Shown one piece after another: positions 8,559 through 16,312 of a stretch of 16,312 nt of DNA. The stretch is from assembly GCF_019112545.1 (NCBI RefSeq), contig NW_025064980.1, positions 1-16,312 on the forward strand, read 5' to 3'. The notes beneath the pieces are model-generated. The model did no database searches, was not told where the DNA came from, and saw nothing but the letters and a program-made list of their open reading frames with translations. Within the stretch, counting starts at the first letter, position 1. Every line of letters starts with the position of its first letter. The translations under genes and the position numbers were made by a program. This DNA is from Guyanagaster necrorhizus (taxonomy: Eukaryota; Basidiomycota; Agaricomycetes; Agaricales; Physalacriaceae).

Positions 8559-11500
8559 AAGACCATCGTCCCGATGGTTTAATTCAGGGATAGCTCGTAG
8601 TCTTGTATTGCCTGGTCCGCCGACATATGTTTTTCGTTGACCCACTAGTTTGATTCTGGCCCGTAGCCTTTCCAACTGATGAGGTAATCCACGGTTGTTG
8701 TCATACCGCCTCCCTTTGCCTTGATTTTGCGTAATTTATAGTTGAGTACTTGGTCAACTTCATAATGTTCCTCGTCATTGACAAGTATCGGAGGCGGTGC
8801 CGGTGGTTTTTGTTGGTTAGGGAATGCGGGTGTAATGAAGGGTGTTAGGAGGATTTCGTTGAACACGTCGTGGATTTTCCAGGAATTCGGAAGTTTTAGT
8901 TTATATGCAGAGGCGCCGACTTTGGCGAGGACCGGGAAGGGACCGGTGCATTTGTCGGCGAGCTTTCATTTGGGTCGGGGAAGATGGAGGTTTGTTGTGT
9001 CGAGCCATACAAGATCACTGATGTTATATGTGTGTGATGGTTTCTTGTGCTTGTCGTACTGTTTTTTCATTGTAGCGGCTGCTTTTTCGAGGGCCGCTTT
9101 CGTTTCGGAGTGTATTATTTGCATTGTGTTGGCGAAGTCTTTGGAGGCCGGGGTGGAGGATTGGAGTTGTGTTTTCTGGGAAAGGTGTGGATGTCGCCCG
9201 TGATTGATAAAGAACGGGGTCTTCCCTGTTGCGGAGTGGATGCGATTGTTGTGTTGGAATGCGGCGAGCGCTAACCACTCGGTCCAGTCATCTTGCCGGT
9301 AGTTGATGAATAACCGTAGATATTTCTCAACTTCCTGGTTGACCCATTCTGTTTGTCCATCGGTTTGGGGGTGATATGCCGTCGACGTGTTTTGGTGTAT
9401 ATTGAGAAGTCGGTATAGGTCTGTCATGAACTTCGAGACGAATTGTGGACCTCGGTCTGAAATGATGACCTGTGGCATACCGTGTTTTGCGTATACCTCG
9501 TCTCGTAAGATTTTGGCCCATCCTTCGGATGTAAGTTCCGTGGAGCAGGCGATTGGTATGATGGCTTTTGAAAACCGATCGACGATGACGATGATGGCAT
9601 CATACCCCTGACTCTCCGGCAACCCGGTGATCATGTCTACTGATATGTGGATCCACGGGGCACTGGGAACTTCGTTTGGATGTAGGGGTGCGGCTCGGGG
9701 TTGATTCGACGACTTCCCCCTTTGACAGGTTTCGCACGCCTTTACATAACTGGTGATGTCCTTGTCAAGTTTTGGCCACCAGTACTCTCGTAGTACCAAT
9801 TCCTTCGTCTTTGTCACCCCTGGATGCCCCGCTGTTGCGTGGTCATGGAATTGTCCGATGATTTCTCCCCGGAGGTTGTGTTCCCGGGGTATGTAAATTC
9901 GTCTGTCATATCGGATCATTCCTTCCTCCATTACTAGCCCTCGTTCATGATTTAGAGAGGGAGCGATCCGTTGATCCCATTTGTGAGGATCGCGGGTCGC
10001 ACTTTTAATCCGCTCATGGATCTCGGCTTCCGTTGGCATGATCATGGCACGGAAGTGCTCTGGTCGAAGGATTACGATTCTCTCATTGTCCCCTCCCCCC
10101 TGATCATGATCGGCCCTTCGGCTCAGCAGGTCTGCCTTCTTATTGGCTACGCCTGGTTTGTGGTGTAGGCTATACTGGTACTGGGTTAGCTCTGTAACCC
10201 ATCGTGCCTGTCATCGGTTCAATTTCTGTGGTTGGCAGAAATATCGTAGGTTCTGGTGGTCCGTCTAGATTTCGAAAGTTTCTACGGCCCCGATTAGGTA
10301 GTGTCGCCATTCTTCGAGGGCTAACATGATAGCGAGTAGTTCCTTGTCGTAGATCTCGTAGTTCCTCTCCATGACTGATAACGCCTTGGAGAGGAATGCG
10401 ACTGGTCGCCACCTTCCTTCTTGTTCCTGGGATAGGATGGCTCCAATGGCTCCCTCACTGGAGTCCGCTTCCACCTTGAATTTTCCGTCGTTTGTCGGTA
10501 TCGCGAGTACCACGTCCTCAGCCAACCGCCGTTTAAGCTCTTCGAAGGCGTTTTGCTGGGACAACCCCCAGGACCAAGGGGCATTGCCGGTTAGTTGTGT
10601 CATGGGTCGAACGACTTTGCTGTAATCCCATATGAAGCATCGGTAAAAGTTTGTAAAGCCAAGGAAGGATTGGAGTTCCTTCTTCTTGGTTGGCTCTGGC
10701 CATTCCGTTACCCCCCTGACTTTCACAGGGTCCATTCGGATGCTCCCTTCTGCGATGATTACTCCTAGGTATTCGGTTTCTGTTGTCTCGAATTCGCATT
10801 TCTCGGCTTTGAGGAAGAGTTTATGCTGCCTCATTAGCTCGAGTACCCTTCGGACTAGGGTTCGGTGTTCCTCCCTCGTTTTTGACATAATCAGGATGTC
10901 GTCAAGGTATATAGTGACCTTTCCGGTGGCGATGAGGTCCTTGAATATATCGTTCATCATCCACTGGAAGGTTGCAGGGGAGTTGGTGAGACCAAAGAAC
11001 ATCACCGTGGGCTCGAAGAGTCCACGGTTAGTCCTGAAAGCCGCCTTCCATTCATCTCCTTCTTTGATGCGGACGTTGTTGTATCCCCATCATACGTCCA
11101 GTTTGGTATAGTATCTAGCCCCCCGAAGTTTGTCCATCAGCTCAGAGATCAGGGGAAGGGGGTAACAATTTTTAATGGTCATCTCGTTGAGTTTCCGGTA
11201 ATCCTGAATGGGTCTGAGCTTCCCATCCTTCTTTTTAACAAAGAAGAATGGTGACGCCATAGGGGATTTAGACGTGCGGATTCGCCCACTGGATAGGTTC
11301 TCATCGAGAAACTTGTCCAGTTCTTGCTGCTCGGTGCTGCTAAGTGGATAGGTTTTGCAGTCAAGGTTGGCGTTTGCGTTTGGAATCAGTTCTATGGCGT
11401 GATCCCACGGCTTTGGTTCAGGTAGTTCGTCAAAGTTTTCTTTGGCGAACAGATCCTGGTAGTCCTGCGCCCACAAGGGGACCATCTCTTCAAATGTCCT

Positions 11501-11853
11501 TTCTTCCTTTAGCTGATTGGCCCGTGCGGCCAAGTCGTTGGCGTGATGCATAGCTCAGGAGTGCATTCCTTGCTGCATGTCCACCGCCAGGATAGTCTCC
11601 CCGTCCTCCATCTCTTCATTCCAGCGGTCGTCGGGGTCTTCATCTGGTAGCTCAAATGGGACCTTTCGGCACCTACACCTGGCGAATGTGATCCGCCCGG
11701 TTTTCCAGTTGATAAGCGGGTTGTGCCTTATTAACCAGTCGTGTCCAAGGAAGACTTCCTTGGATCCGAGGTCTGTGACTGCAAGGTCAATTCGTTCGGC
11801 ATGGTCCCCGATGGTTAAACGAAGTTCGACGAATTCGGTAATGGACCTGGCTT

Positions 11854-11858
11854 GGTTC
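11854..11858. repeat. Target-site duplication GGTTC, left copy
   Basis: GGTTC directly before the solo LTR edge TGTTAAG, identical to 12293-12297. Joining the two sides with one copy restores the pol frame at the position seen uninterrupted in the old element near 1060. Confidence 0.95.
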
Positions 11859-12292
11859 TGTTAAGCCCAAGCGTCACGTGGACTGATACACATGATAAGC
11901 AGGTGTTCCTTCGCACTTCGAGGAATCACCTGAGTTCACTTATGTATATCCGAACGATGTGACTCAAGGTCAGAAGTAGACTCGAGGTAGAATGGTGTGA
12001 ATAAACTTTAGCTCGAAGCTGGGGTATACCAGCGAGAGCTGTGGTCCTTAAATACTGTACAGTCGTCTGCTAATTATACTACTGCCTATTGTGTGTGTCT
12101 ACGTCCATTGTGCTCGTCGTCCTTGAGCGTCGCTACCATACATAAAAGGTTGATTGTGTGTCATCGAGCACGACCATCATAGTGTAACGATGGGAGGTTT
12201 TAGTTGTGCTGACCAAGCTTCCCACGGTCTTGTGCCTTCTGACTCAGCATAGATAGGGGTAAAAGAGAAAGAAAAGGGAATAAATCGTAACA
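11859..12292 (-). mobile_element. Solo LTR (434 bp) inserted in the protease region
   Basis: Edges TGTTAAGCCC and CGTAACA, flanked by GGTTC on both sides. It belongs to the same LTR family as 8138-8545 but is 26 bp longer and differs at many sites (for example near 12170-12235), so it came from another subfamily copy. It contains the same TATA/self-primer layout. No internal element DNA remains, as expected after recombination between the two LTRs of a full element. Pol read into it meets a stop at about 12177. Confidence 0.96.
12008..12054 (-). promoter_or_regulatory. TATA box and self-primer in the solo LTR
   Basis: On the minus strand TATTTAAG (12054-12047) precedes AGCTTCGAGCTAA (12020-12008). 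The sequence and spacing match the 3' LTR. If active, transcription would run toward lower coordinates, into the reverse transcriptase region of the host element. Confidence 0.65.
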
Positions 12293-12297
12293 GGTTC
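12293..12297. repeat. Target-site duplication GGTTC, right copy
   Basis: Directly after the solo LTR edge TAACA; identical to 11854-11858. Confidence 0.95.
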
Positions 12298-12904
12298 TTC
12301 GTTCCATCCGCATTGAAGATCGGAATTGGGGCAGCTGTAGCGTGGGTTGGAATATGGTTCTTTTCTACGAAGGCTCGATTGATCGAGCTCCCGGTGCACC
12401 CGCTGTCCACGAGCATGGTTACTTCGTGCGTGGTTTGATTGGTTAGCGTCTCGATCCTAGCTTTGACGATGAGATCTCGTCCCGTGGTTTTTGTCTGCTG
12501 GACGAATCGTCGGGGTCCCTGGAGCTCGTCGAGCCACTCCAAGGCTCGACACCTTTCTGCCTTCTTTATTCCTTCGATTACCTCATCTACTACCTCTTCA
12601 GTTCTGGTCCGGTGTATCCAATTCCTGAGTGCGGCTTTCGCCGTTGCTTCGTCTTTGGCTTCTTTGATGGCCCTCCAGGTCCATTCGGTGTCGAAGGGTT
12701 TGAGCCATGATTTGGGGCTCGCTGCCCCTGTTCGGCCCATGGGCGTTTGAGTCTGTTCTTGCAATTCTTCGGTGTGCTCGTCAACTGTGGGTATATTCGA
12801 ATGCGCTTTGTACATAGGAGTAACTACAGAAATACTATCAGTCCGGCTAGCGGCTGGGATAGGCACACCATGAACTTGTGTGGCCGATCTAGTGGAATTG
12901 CACA

Positions 12905-15900
12905 CTAGTCGGCCCCCCCTTTTACCTCTTCTATCTTGGTTTCCTTGCCGAGTTCTTCATCCTCCTTTTGTAATTCGGCGATCTGCACCCGTATGTCTTC
13001 GCGGGTTCGTTTCTTCTTTGGGCAGTCTTTGGCCATATAGCCCTTCAGCCCGCAGTTGAAACACTTCCCTTCTTTCTTCATCCGGTCAATGTCCATTGGT
13101 TTCCCGGCACCGGTGTAAGTGGTCCCCGTCCCAGTCTTCTGAGTGCCATAGTTTGCCATCGCGGGAGTTCCTGATGGTTTCCCGACAGTTTGCCCCGACT
13201 TGTTCGGGGTTGGCGGTGTCGACTTCTTGCCATATTCTTGCAAGGTCGATGCCTCCACTTTCTGCCTTTGCCTTTCCTTGTACATTTCGACGATCCTCTC
13301 CTTCCATTCGTCGTAGCCTACAGGCATCAATATTTTGATGCCCATGGCTGAGATCATCGTAAGGTACGAGGATGGAACTCCCCGTTTGAGGGCCTCTACC
13401 ATTCTTCCGTCATTCGCGATATCTTCCCTGATCCCTGCGAGTTTAGCGAGCCGTTCCAGCTCATCGAAGTAATCGGTGGCCGCCTTATCTCCCATCTTGT
13501 ATTCCTTGATCTTTTGTTTATGCACTTCTTGAACGGCAGGATCGATAAATTTGTCGTTCAACATGCATTTAAAGACCGGCCATGAGGGATACCGGTAGTG
13601 GTCCCTAGTGGTGGATCGGAAGTTCGGGGAAATGAGGATCCACCACGTCTTGGCCTTGTCTTCCAGATAGGAGGTGGCGAAGGCGACCTTGTTCATGTCG
13701 GTTCCGATGTACCCGACATAGACTTCGAAGTACTGTTCACAGTCTACCAGGAATCGGTCAATGTCGTCAGAGACCCCCTTGAAGGGACGTGGTTTTCGGA
13801 GGAGGTCGGGGTGGCATTGTAAGACGTTGGCATTGTGTGGGAGTGCCCCCATCGGGTTGGGCCATCCGTCGAATGGTGGTTGCTTCCATTCCATGGGTGG
13901 TCCGGGGAAGGAATGCAGGGAGTTATCGTCTGCGATTGGGCTCCCTTTCGGGTCGGTCACCCGAACGATCACCCCGTCCCGTATTGTGAATCCGAGGTGG
14001 ACCGCCTCGGGGTCGTCCCGAATGGGATCTTTCCCGCTTGACTCTGCTTGATCCGGGGGAGGTTGTCCGCCGAGGAGCCGACTTCCTTTGCCGGTCCAGG
14101 GGTTTTGGTTCTGAGCGGCTTGCCATGCCGGTCGATTTCTTGTTCGGATGAGCCGTGAAGCCGTGCTTCGGATGGACAGGTTGTCGTCGGCCCAGCTCCG
14201 AACAGAAGGGGCGATGTAGACGGCTCGTCTTGGTGGTATGGGGGGGGTATGCGGCATTGGTGCCGGTGTCCTTGGTTTGTTGTCGGGCCGATACGGGGGT
14301 ATCGGCATGAGGGGGTCTTCCGGGTGCCGTCGCCCATATTCCCTCCATGCGTATTCCGTCGTGGCATACTGTAGAATTTTTTCCTTTTCAGTACCTGGCG
14401 CATACCTGTACTCGAGTCCTAAGGACGTCGCTTGCCAGCGCGCATCCTGCCATAAGTAATTTCTTCCCTGCTCGTACAACTCCTGATATTCCTTGCCCCT
14501 GGCCCTCTCAATTTCCTCTCGCAGTGCTTCTTCATCTGTATCTTCTCCTGCTCATTCCAGCCGTTGCCGATATAGATCGTCACTGTCCTCCTCGTCCTCC
14601 TCGTCGCCCTCGTCCCCACTGTCCCCTTCCCCGAGGAGGGAACTGACGGGCTGGTCATAAATGGACAGTACGAGAGGTCGAAGGGTTGTCGGGGACCCTC
14701 CTGTTGACTTGGGTACTGGGCCCGTCATCCCCTCGGTCGCTGGTTCGTGCGATGAGAGGGCTCCTGAGCCGACTGTAGCGCGTTCCTCCGCGCGCTCTCG
14801 TCTCCTCCAGTTCTCGGCTATAGCGGCTGAAGAGTCGCTGGAACTCGGGGTTGAGAAATTGTCGAGCGACCCTACTGCCCAGGAATCGCTGGAGAGCCCT
14901 GTTGGAGACATGGGTATTGTCGGGTACTCGGAGCCCGTAGGCTCCGAGGACGGAGTCGGCGTCCGATGAGATGGTGTCGGTGCGGGCGGGGTATTCGAGG
15001 TCGACGGTCTGGGGTTCTCCTGTTCTCCCTCGTCTGATGGCCTCGTCCCAGCTGACGATGCTGGCAGGTCCTGTCCATGGATTGTCCTCTGAGTCGGGCT
15101 CCCTGAACGGGGACCCGGAGTCGGTGCGGAGCTCATACTCCCTAGGGGAAGCTGACCCCATTCTTTCAATTTCTTCTCTCCTCCTCTGTGCTCGTCCTTG
15201 TCGGTCATACTCTGCGGCTTCGTATCGCTCTCGGGCTTCCTCTCGGACGTAGTCAGCGAGCTCCTCCTGAGTTCGTCTGATGTCCTCTTCTCGCTCTTGA
15301 TTCTGCTGCTGCTGCCTGACTGCTTCATCGTAGTCGAAGGGGACGTTGAGGTCCCACTCCGGGAATATCCTCTGTATGATTCTTCTCGTGGCAGCCCTTC
15401 CCCTTTCACTGGCGGTCCCGGTCTCGGGCTCACTTCCCACATGGAGGTGTCGATATGGGTCCCCTGCTGCGGAGATGGCGATGTCCGCATTGTCGTAGTC
15501 GGGATGAATGTCCCTTCCTCGCGGGTTATCGACCCCCAGCCTGCTGACGGACGGGCTGGAGCCAGAATTTGGCTCGGTGGGGGTTTTGGGGGGGTTCTGG
15601 GGGGTGTGGGGACTTTCGCGGGGTCCCGTAGCCATCCGAGCGGCATCAAGGGAGTCCCGAGCATGGTTTCCAATCCCTGAGGGGATTGGGGAGGCAGGAT
15701 GCTCGGGGGAATTAGCTGGAGTGACGTAGTTGGAGACCTCGGTGGGCTCCTGAGTGACGTTCGTCGTCCACGGGTTCCGGAACTCTGTGAGAGTAGGGTG
15801 GCGGTCTCCGCTGTGTCGTCGGGGTTGTTCGGGTCCTTCCTCCTCATGAAGGCTCCTCTGATCTGGGTCGCTATTCCCGGCTTCTGGTACGGATCCCCCT

Positions 15901-15940
15901 TGCGGGAAGAAGGACGTTCTGGCGGAGGGGGGGATGTCAT
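12905..15940 (-). pseudogene. gag: gag of the minus-strand element (one stop, altered knuckle)
   Basis: About 1,010 codons on the minus strand from the conserved ATG at 15940 (Met-Thr-Ser-Pro) to TAG at 12907-12905. Residues 1-430 form a Pro/Ser/Thr-rich extension overlapping ORF-A, ending in an acidic run (about 14640-14565). One TGA at 14554-14552 interrupts it; the frame stays open for 524 more codons. The capsid-like core (KGVSDDIDRFLVDC onward) spans about 13795-13270. The zinc knuckle is at 13063-13022, but the histidine is a tyrosine (codon 13039-13037, TAT), so one zinc ligand is lost; the old copy keeps His. The end carries the run GTAAAAGGGGGGGCC, with pol in the -1 frame. Apart from the TGA and the Tyr the gene looks intact, so it became defective recently. 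Confidence 0.88.
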
Positions 15941-16142
15941 GGAAGGGGAGATCGGGGGTTACATTGCGTAGAATTTGCTGGATGTGTTGGAACACCTGAT
16001 AGTGCCTGACTATCCAAGCTGCTACTGACTGTCGTCCGCGGCAAAGGGTAATGATGGCCAAGAGACCGAGTAATGTTCCGATAATGGAAGCTATTAACTC
16101 GAAGAAGTCGTGATTTAAGTCTGCGGTTGTTACTGGCGGCAT
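14655..16142 (-). CDS. ORF-A: 495-residue membrane-anchored accessory ORF overlapping gag
   Basis: Uninterrupted ORF on the minus strand, first after the self-priming site, 43 bp from it. I chose the ATG at 16142 over the in-frame GTG at 16157. Residues 16-34 are a hydrophobic segment, flanked by acidic residues before and basic residues after (RG, then HY), fitting a single membrane helix with a short outer N-terminus. The rest is polar and Pro/Ser-rich, with a Gln/Glu/Arg-rich probable coiled coil (about residues 275-335) and a basic C-terminal part. The decayed plus copy keeps the start, helix, several blocks and the stop in the same frame, across a region where gag is read in the +1 frame. 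Function unknown. Possible roles are particle targeting to membranes, or an N-terminal Gag part joined by frameshifting. I do not recognise a named family. Confidence 0.72.
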   Translation of the reverse strand: MPPVTTADLNHDFFELIASIIGTLLGLLAIITLCRGRQSVAAWIVRHYQVFQHIQQILRNVTPDLPFHDIPPSARTSFFPQGGSVPEAGNSDPDQRSLHEEEGPEQPRRHSGDRHPTLTEFRNPWTTNVTQEPTEVSNYVTPANSPEHPASPIPSGIGNHARDSLDAARMATGPRESPHTPQNPPKTPTEPNSGSSPSVSRLGVDNPRGRDIHPDYDNADIAISAAGDPYRHLHVGSEPETGTASERGRAATRRIIQRIFPEWDLNVPFDYDEAVRQQQQNQEREEDIRRTQEELADYVREEARERYEAAEYDRQGRAQRRREEIERMGSASPREYELRTDSGSPFREPDSEDNPWTGPASIVSWDEAIRRGRTGEPQTVDLEYPARTDTISSDADSVLGAYGLRVPDNTHVSNRALQRFLGSRVARQFLNPEFQRLFSRYSRELEETRARGGTRYSRLRSPLIARTSDRGDDGPSTQVNRRVPDNPSTSRTVHL

Positions 16143-16159
16143 TCGGTTTCTCAGCACAA

Positions 16160-16210
16160 TTGGGCTTGAGAAAGGGAAGGTGAAAGCTTCGAGCTAATTG
16201 TTAGGCCCAA
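16160..16210 (-). promoter_or_regulatory. Self-priming site of the minus element: PBS 16185-16197 in a stem-loop
   Basis: On the minus strand TTAGCTCGAAGCT (16197-16185) starts two bases after the LTR and pairs over exactly 13 bases with AGCTTCGAGCTAA of the LTR (8301-8289 in the 3' copy). Three of the 13 pairs differ from the old element, and in each case both partners changed. TTGGGC at the LTR end (16210-16205) can pair with GCCCAA (16165-16160), enclosing the PBS as in the old element. Confidence 0.8.
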
Positions 16211-16312
16211 GCGTCATGTGGACTGATACACGTGATAAACAGATGTTCCTTCGCACTTCGAGGAATCACCTGAGTTCACTTATATGTATATCTGAACGGT
16301 GTGACTCAAGGT
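16199..16312 (-). mobile_element. 5' LTR of the minus-strand element, cut by the window end
   Basis: The inner (U5) 114 bases of an LTR, starting TGTTAGGCCC. It differs from 8138-8251 at two CpG sites (AAGCGTCATG here, AAGCATCACG there). Bases equivalent to 8252-8466 (215 bp) are missing before the window start picks up the same LTR at its last 79 bases. Confidence 0.95.

Larger units (their letters stand above)
8579..12905 (-). pseudogene. pol: pol polyprotein of the minus-strand element, split by a solo LTR
   Basis: In -1 frame to gag; the open frame overlaps the gag end, and the GTG at 12905 shares one base with the gag TAG. Domains on the minus strand: linker; protease with DSG at 12407-12399; [solo LTR 12292-11859]; protease end with FLGHDWL; reverse transcriptase about 11270-10760 with YLDD at 10909-10898; RNase H about 10490-10250; integrase finger about 9850-9730; integrase core with Asp near 9635 and 9458 and Glu near 9330; GPF module near 8940; chromodomain about 8765-8585. 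In-frame stops: TGA 11557, 11092, 10213, 8968; TAG 10267, 8647. Four of the six fit a CGA-to-TGA change at an Arg (the older copy has Trp at 11092, itself explicable as CGG to TGG). TAG at 8647 cuts the chromodomain. No frameshift is seen. The genomic span includes the inserted LTR. Confidence 0.93.
8138..16312 (-). mobile_element. Younger minus-strand Ty3/Gypsy chromovirus, nested in the old gag
   Basis: Read on the minus strand: 5' LTR (cut by the window end), self-priming site, ORF-A, gag, pol, polypurine tract, 3' LTR. All frames stay in phase once the solo LTR and one target duplication (439 bp) are set aside. Damage outside that LTR is limited to point mutations: stops in gag (1) and pol (5), and a changed knuckle residue. 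It is in the same family as the old plus element but a separate subfamily (LTR U3 and the Pol tail differ). CpG is clearly more frequent than in the old copy: by hand I count 19 CG in 9001-9300 against 9 in the homologous 3601-3900. Confidence 0.92.

Noticed and set aside
13923..14403. Two further minus-strand ORFs of about 140 residues inside gag.
   Set aside because: The gag frame itself is open and aligns with the old copy through this stretch; I did not find the other frames conserved there.
15198..15729. Long open frames on the plus strand opposite ORF-A and gag.
   Set aside because: They are mirror frames of GC-rich, stop-poor coding DNA. They have no promoter context, and I see no matching protein in the old copy.
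14655..16142. ORF-A as an envelope gene.
   Set aside because: It lies before gag, its only hydrophobic segment is N-terminal, and I see no fusion-peptide or C-terminal anchor layout.

Overview
The window is built entirely from LTR retrotransposons of one Ty3/Gypsy chromovirus group (Pol order PR-RT-RNaseH-INT-chromodomain, Tf1/sushi-like self-priming). I see no host gene, tRNA, rRNA, CRISPR array or unique flanking DNA. Protein style (a long Gag with a C-terminal CCHC knuckle, Pol ending in a chromodomain) suggests a filamentous fungus, most likely a basidiomycete of the Agaricomycete type. That placement comes from recognising the family and was not computed.

Layout. (1) 1-79 is the outer end of a minus-oriented LTR. 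(2) 80-4622 is the 3' part of gag plus all of pol from an old, decayed plus-strand element. (3) 4623-5114 is a single LTR of that element, with the polypurine tract just before it and the primer-binding site just after it. (4) 5171-8137 is the 5' part of the same kind of element: an extra ORF (here ORF-A) and an overlapping gag. (5) 8138-16312 is a younger element on the minus strand: 3' LTR 8138-8545, pol 8579-12905, gag 12905-15940, ORF-A 14655-16142 and the start of its 5' LTR at 16199-16312. (6) Inside the younger element's protease there is a 434-bp solo LTR (11859-12292) flanked by a perfect 5-bp duplication, GGTTC.

Three points stand out. First, the old element is circularly permuted. 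Its gag is cut at the same codon at both junctions (AAGCC at 80-84 and at 8133-8137), and the two halves lie in the order right-half, shared LTR, left-half. The last 114 and first 79 bases of the window are the two ends of one LTR type. This is expected for a one-LTR circle or an LTR-LTR tandem array carrying the nested element (predicted unit about 16.5 kb), or for an assembly artefact that mimics one. Second, both elements carry ORF-A, with an N-terminal membrane helix, overlapping the first ~1.25 kb of gag in another frame. Its start, protein blocks and stop are shared by the two diverged copies, which points to real dual coding. Third, each LTR contains a 13-nt match complementary to the sequence just after it, and three of those pairs have changed in a compensatory way between the two elements. 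This is strong evidence for self-primed reverse transcription and places the transcription start about 33 bp after a TATTTAAG box.

Neither element could move on its own. The older copy has 13 in-frame stops and a 26-bp deletion in pol. The younger keeps its frames but has six point-mutation stops in gag and pol outside the inserted LTR, plus that LTR. Most lesions are C-to-T or G-to-A changes, many of them CGA to TGA, which fits cytosine methylation and deamination (RIP-like silencing). Order of events: old plus element; minus element into its gag; a third element into the minus element's protease, reduced to a solo LTR; at some point after the second step, LTR-LTR recombination or circularisation of the whole nest.
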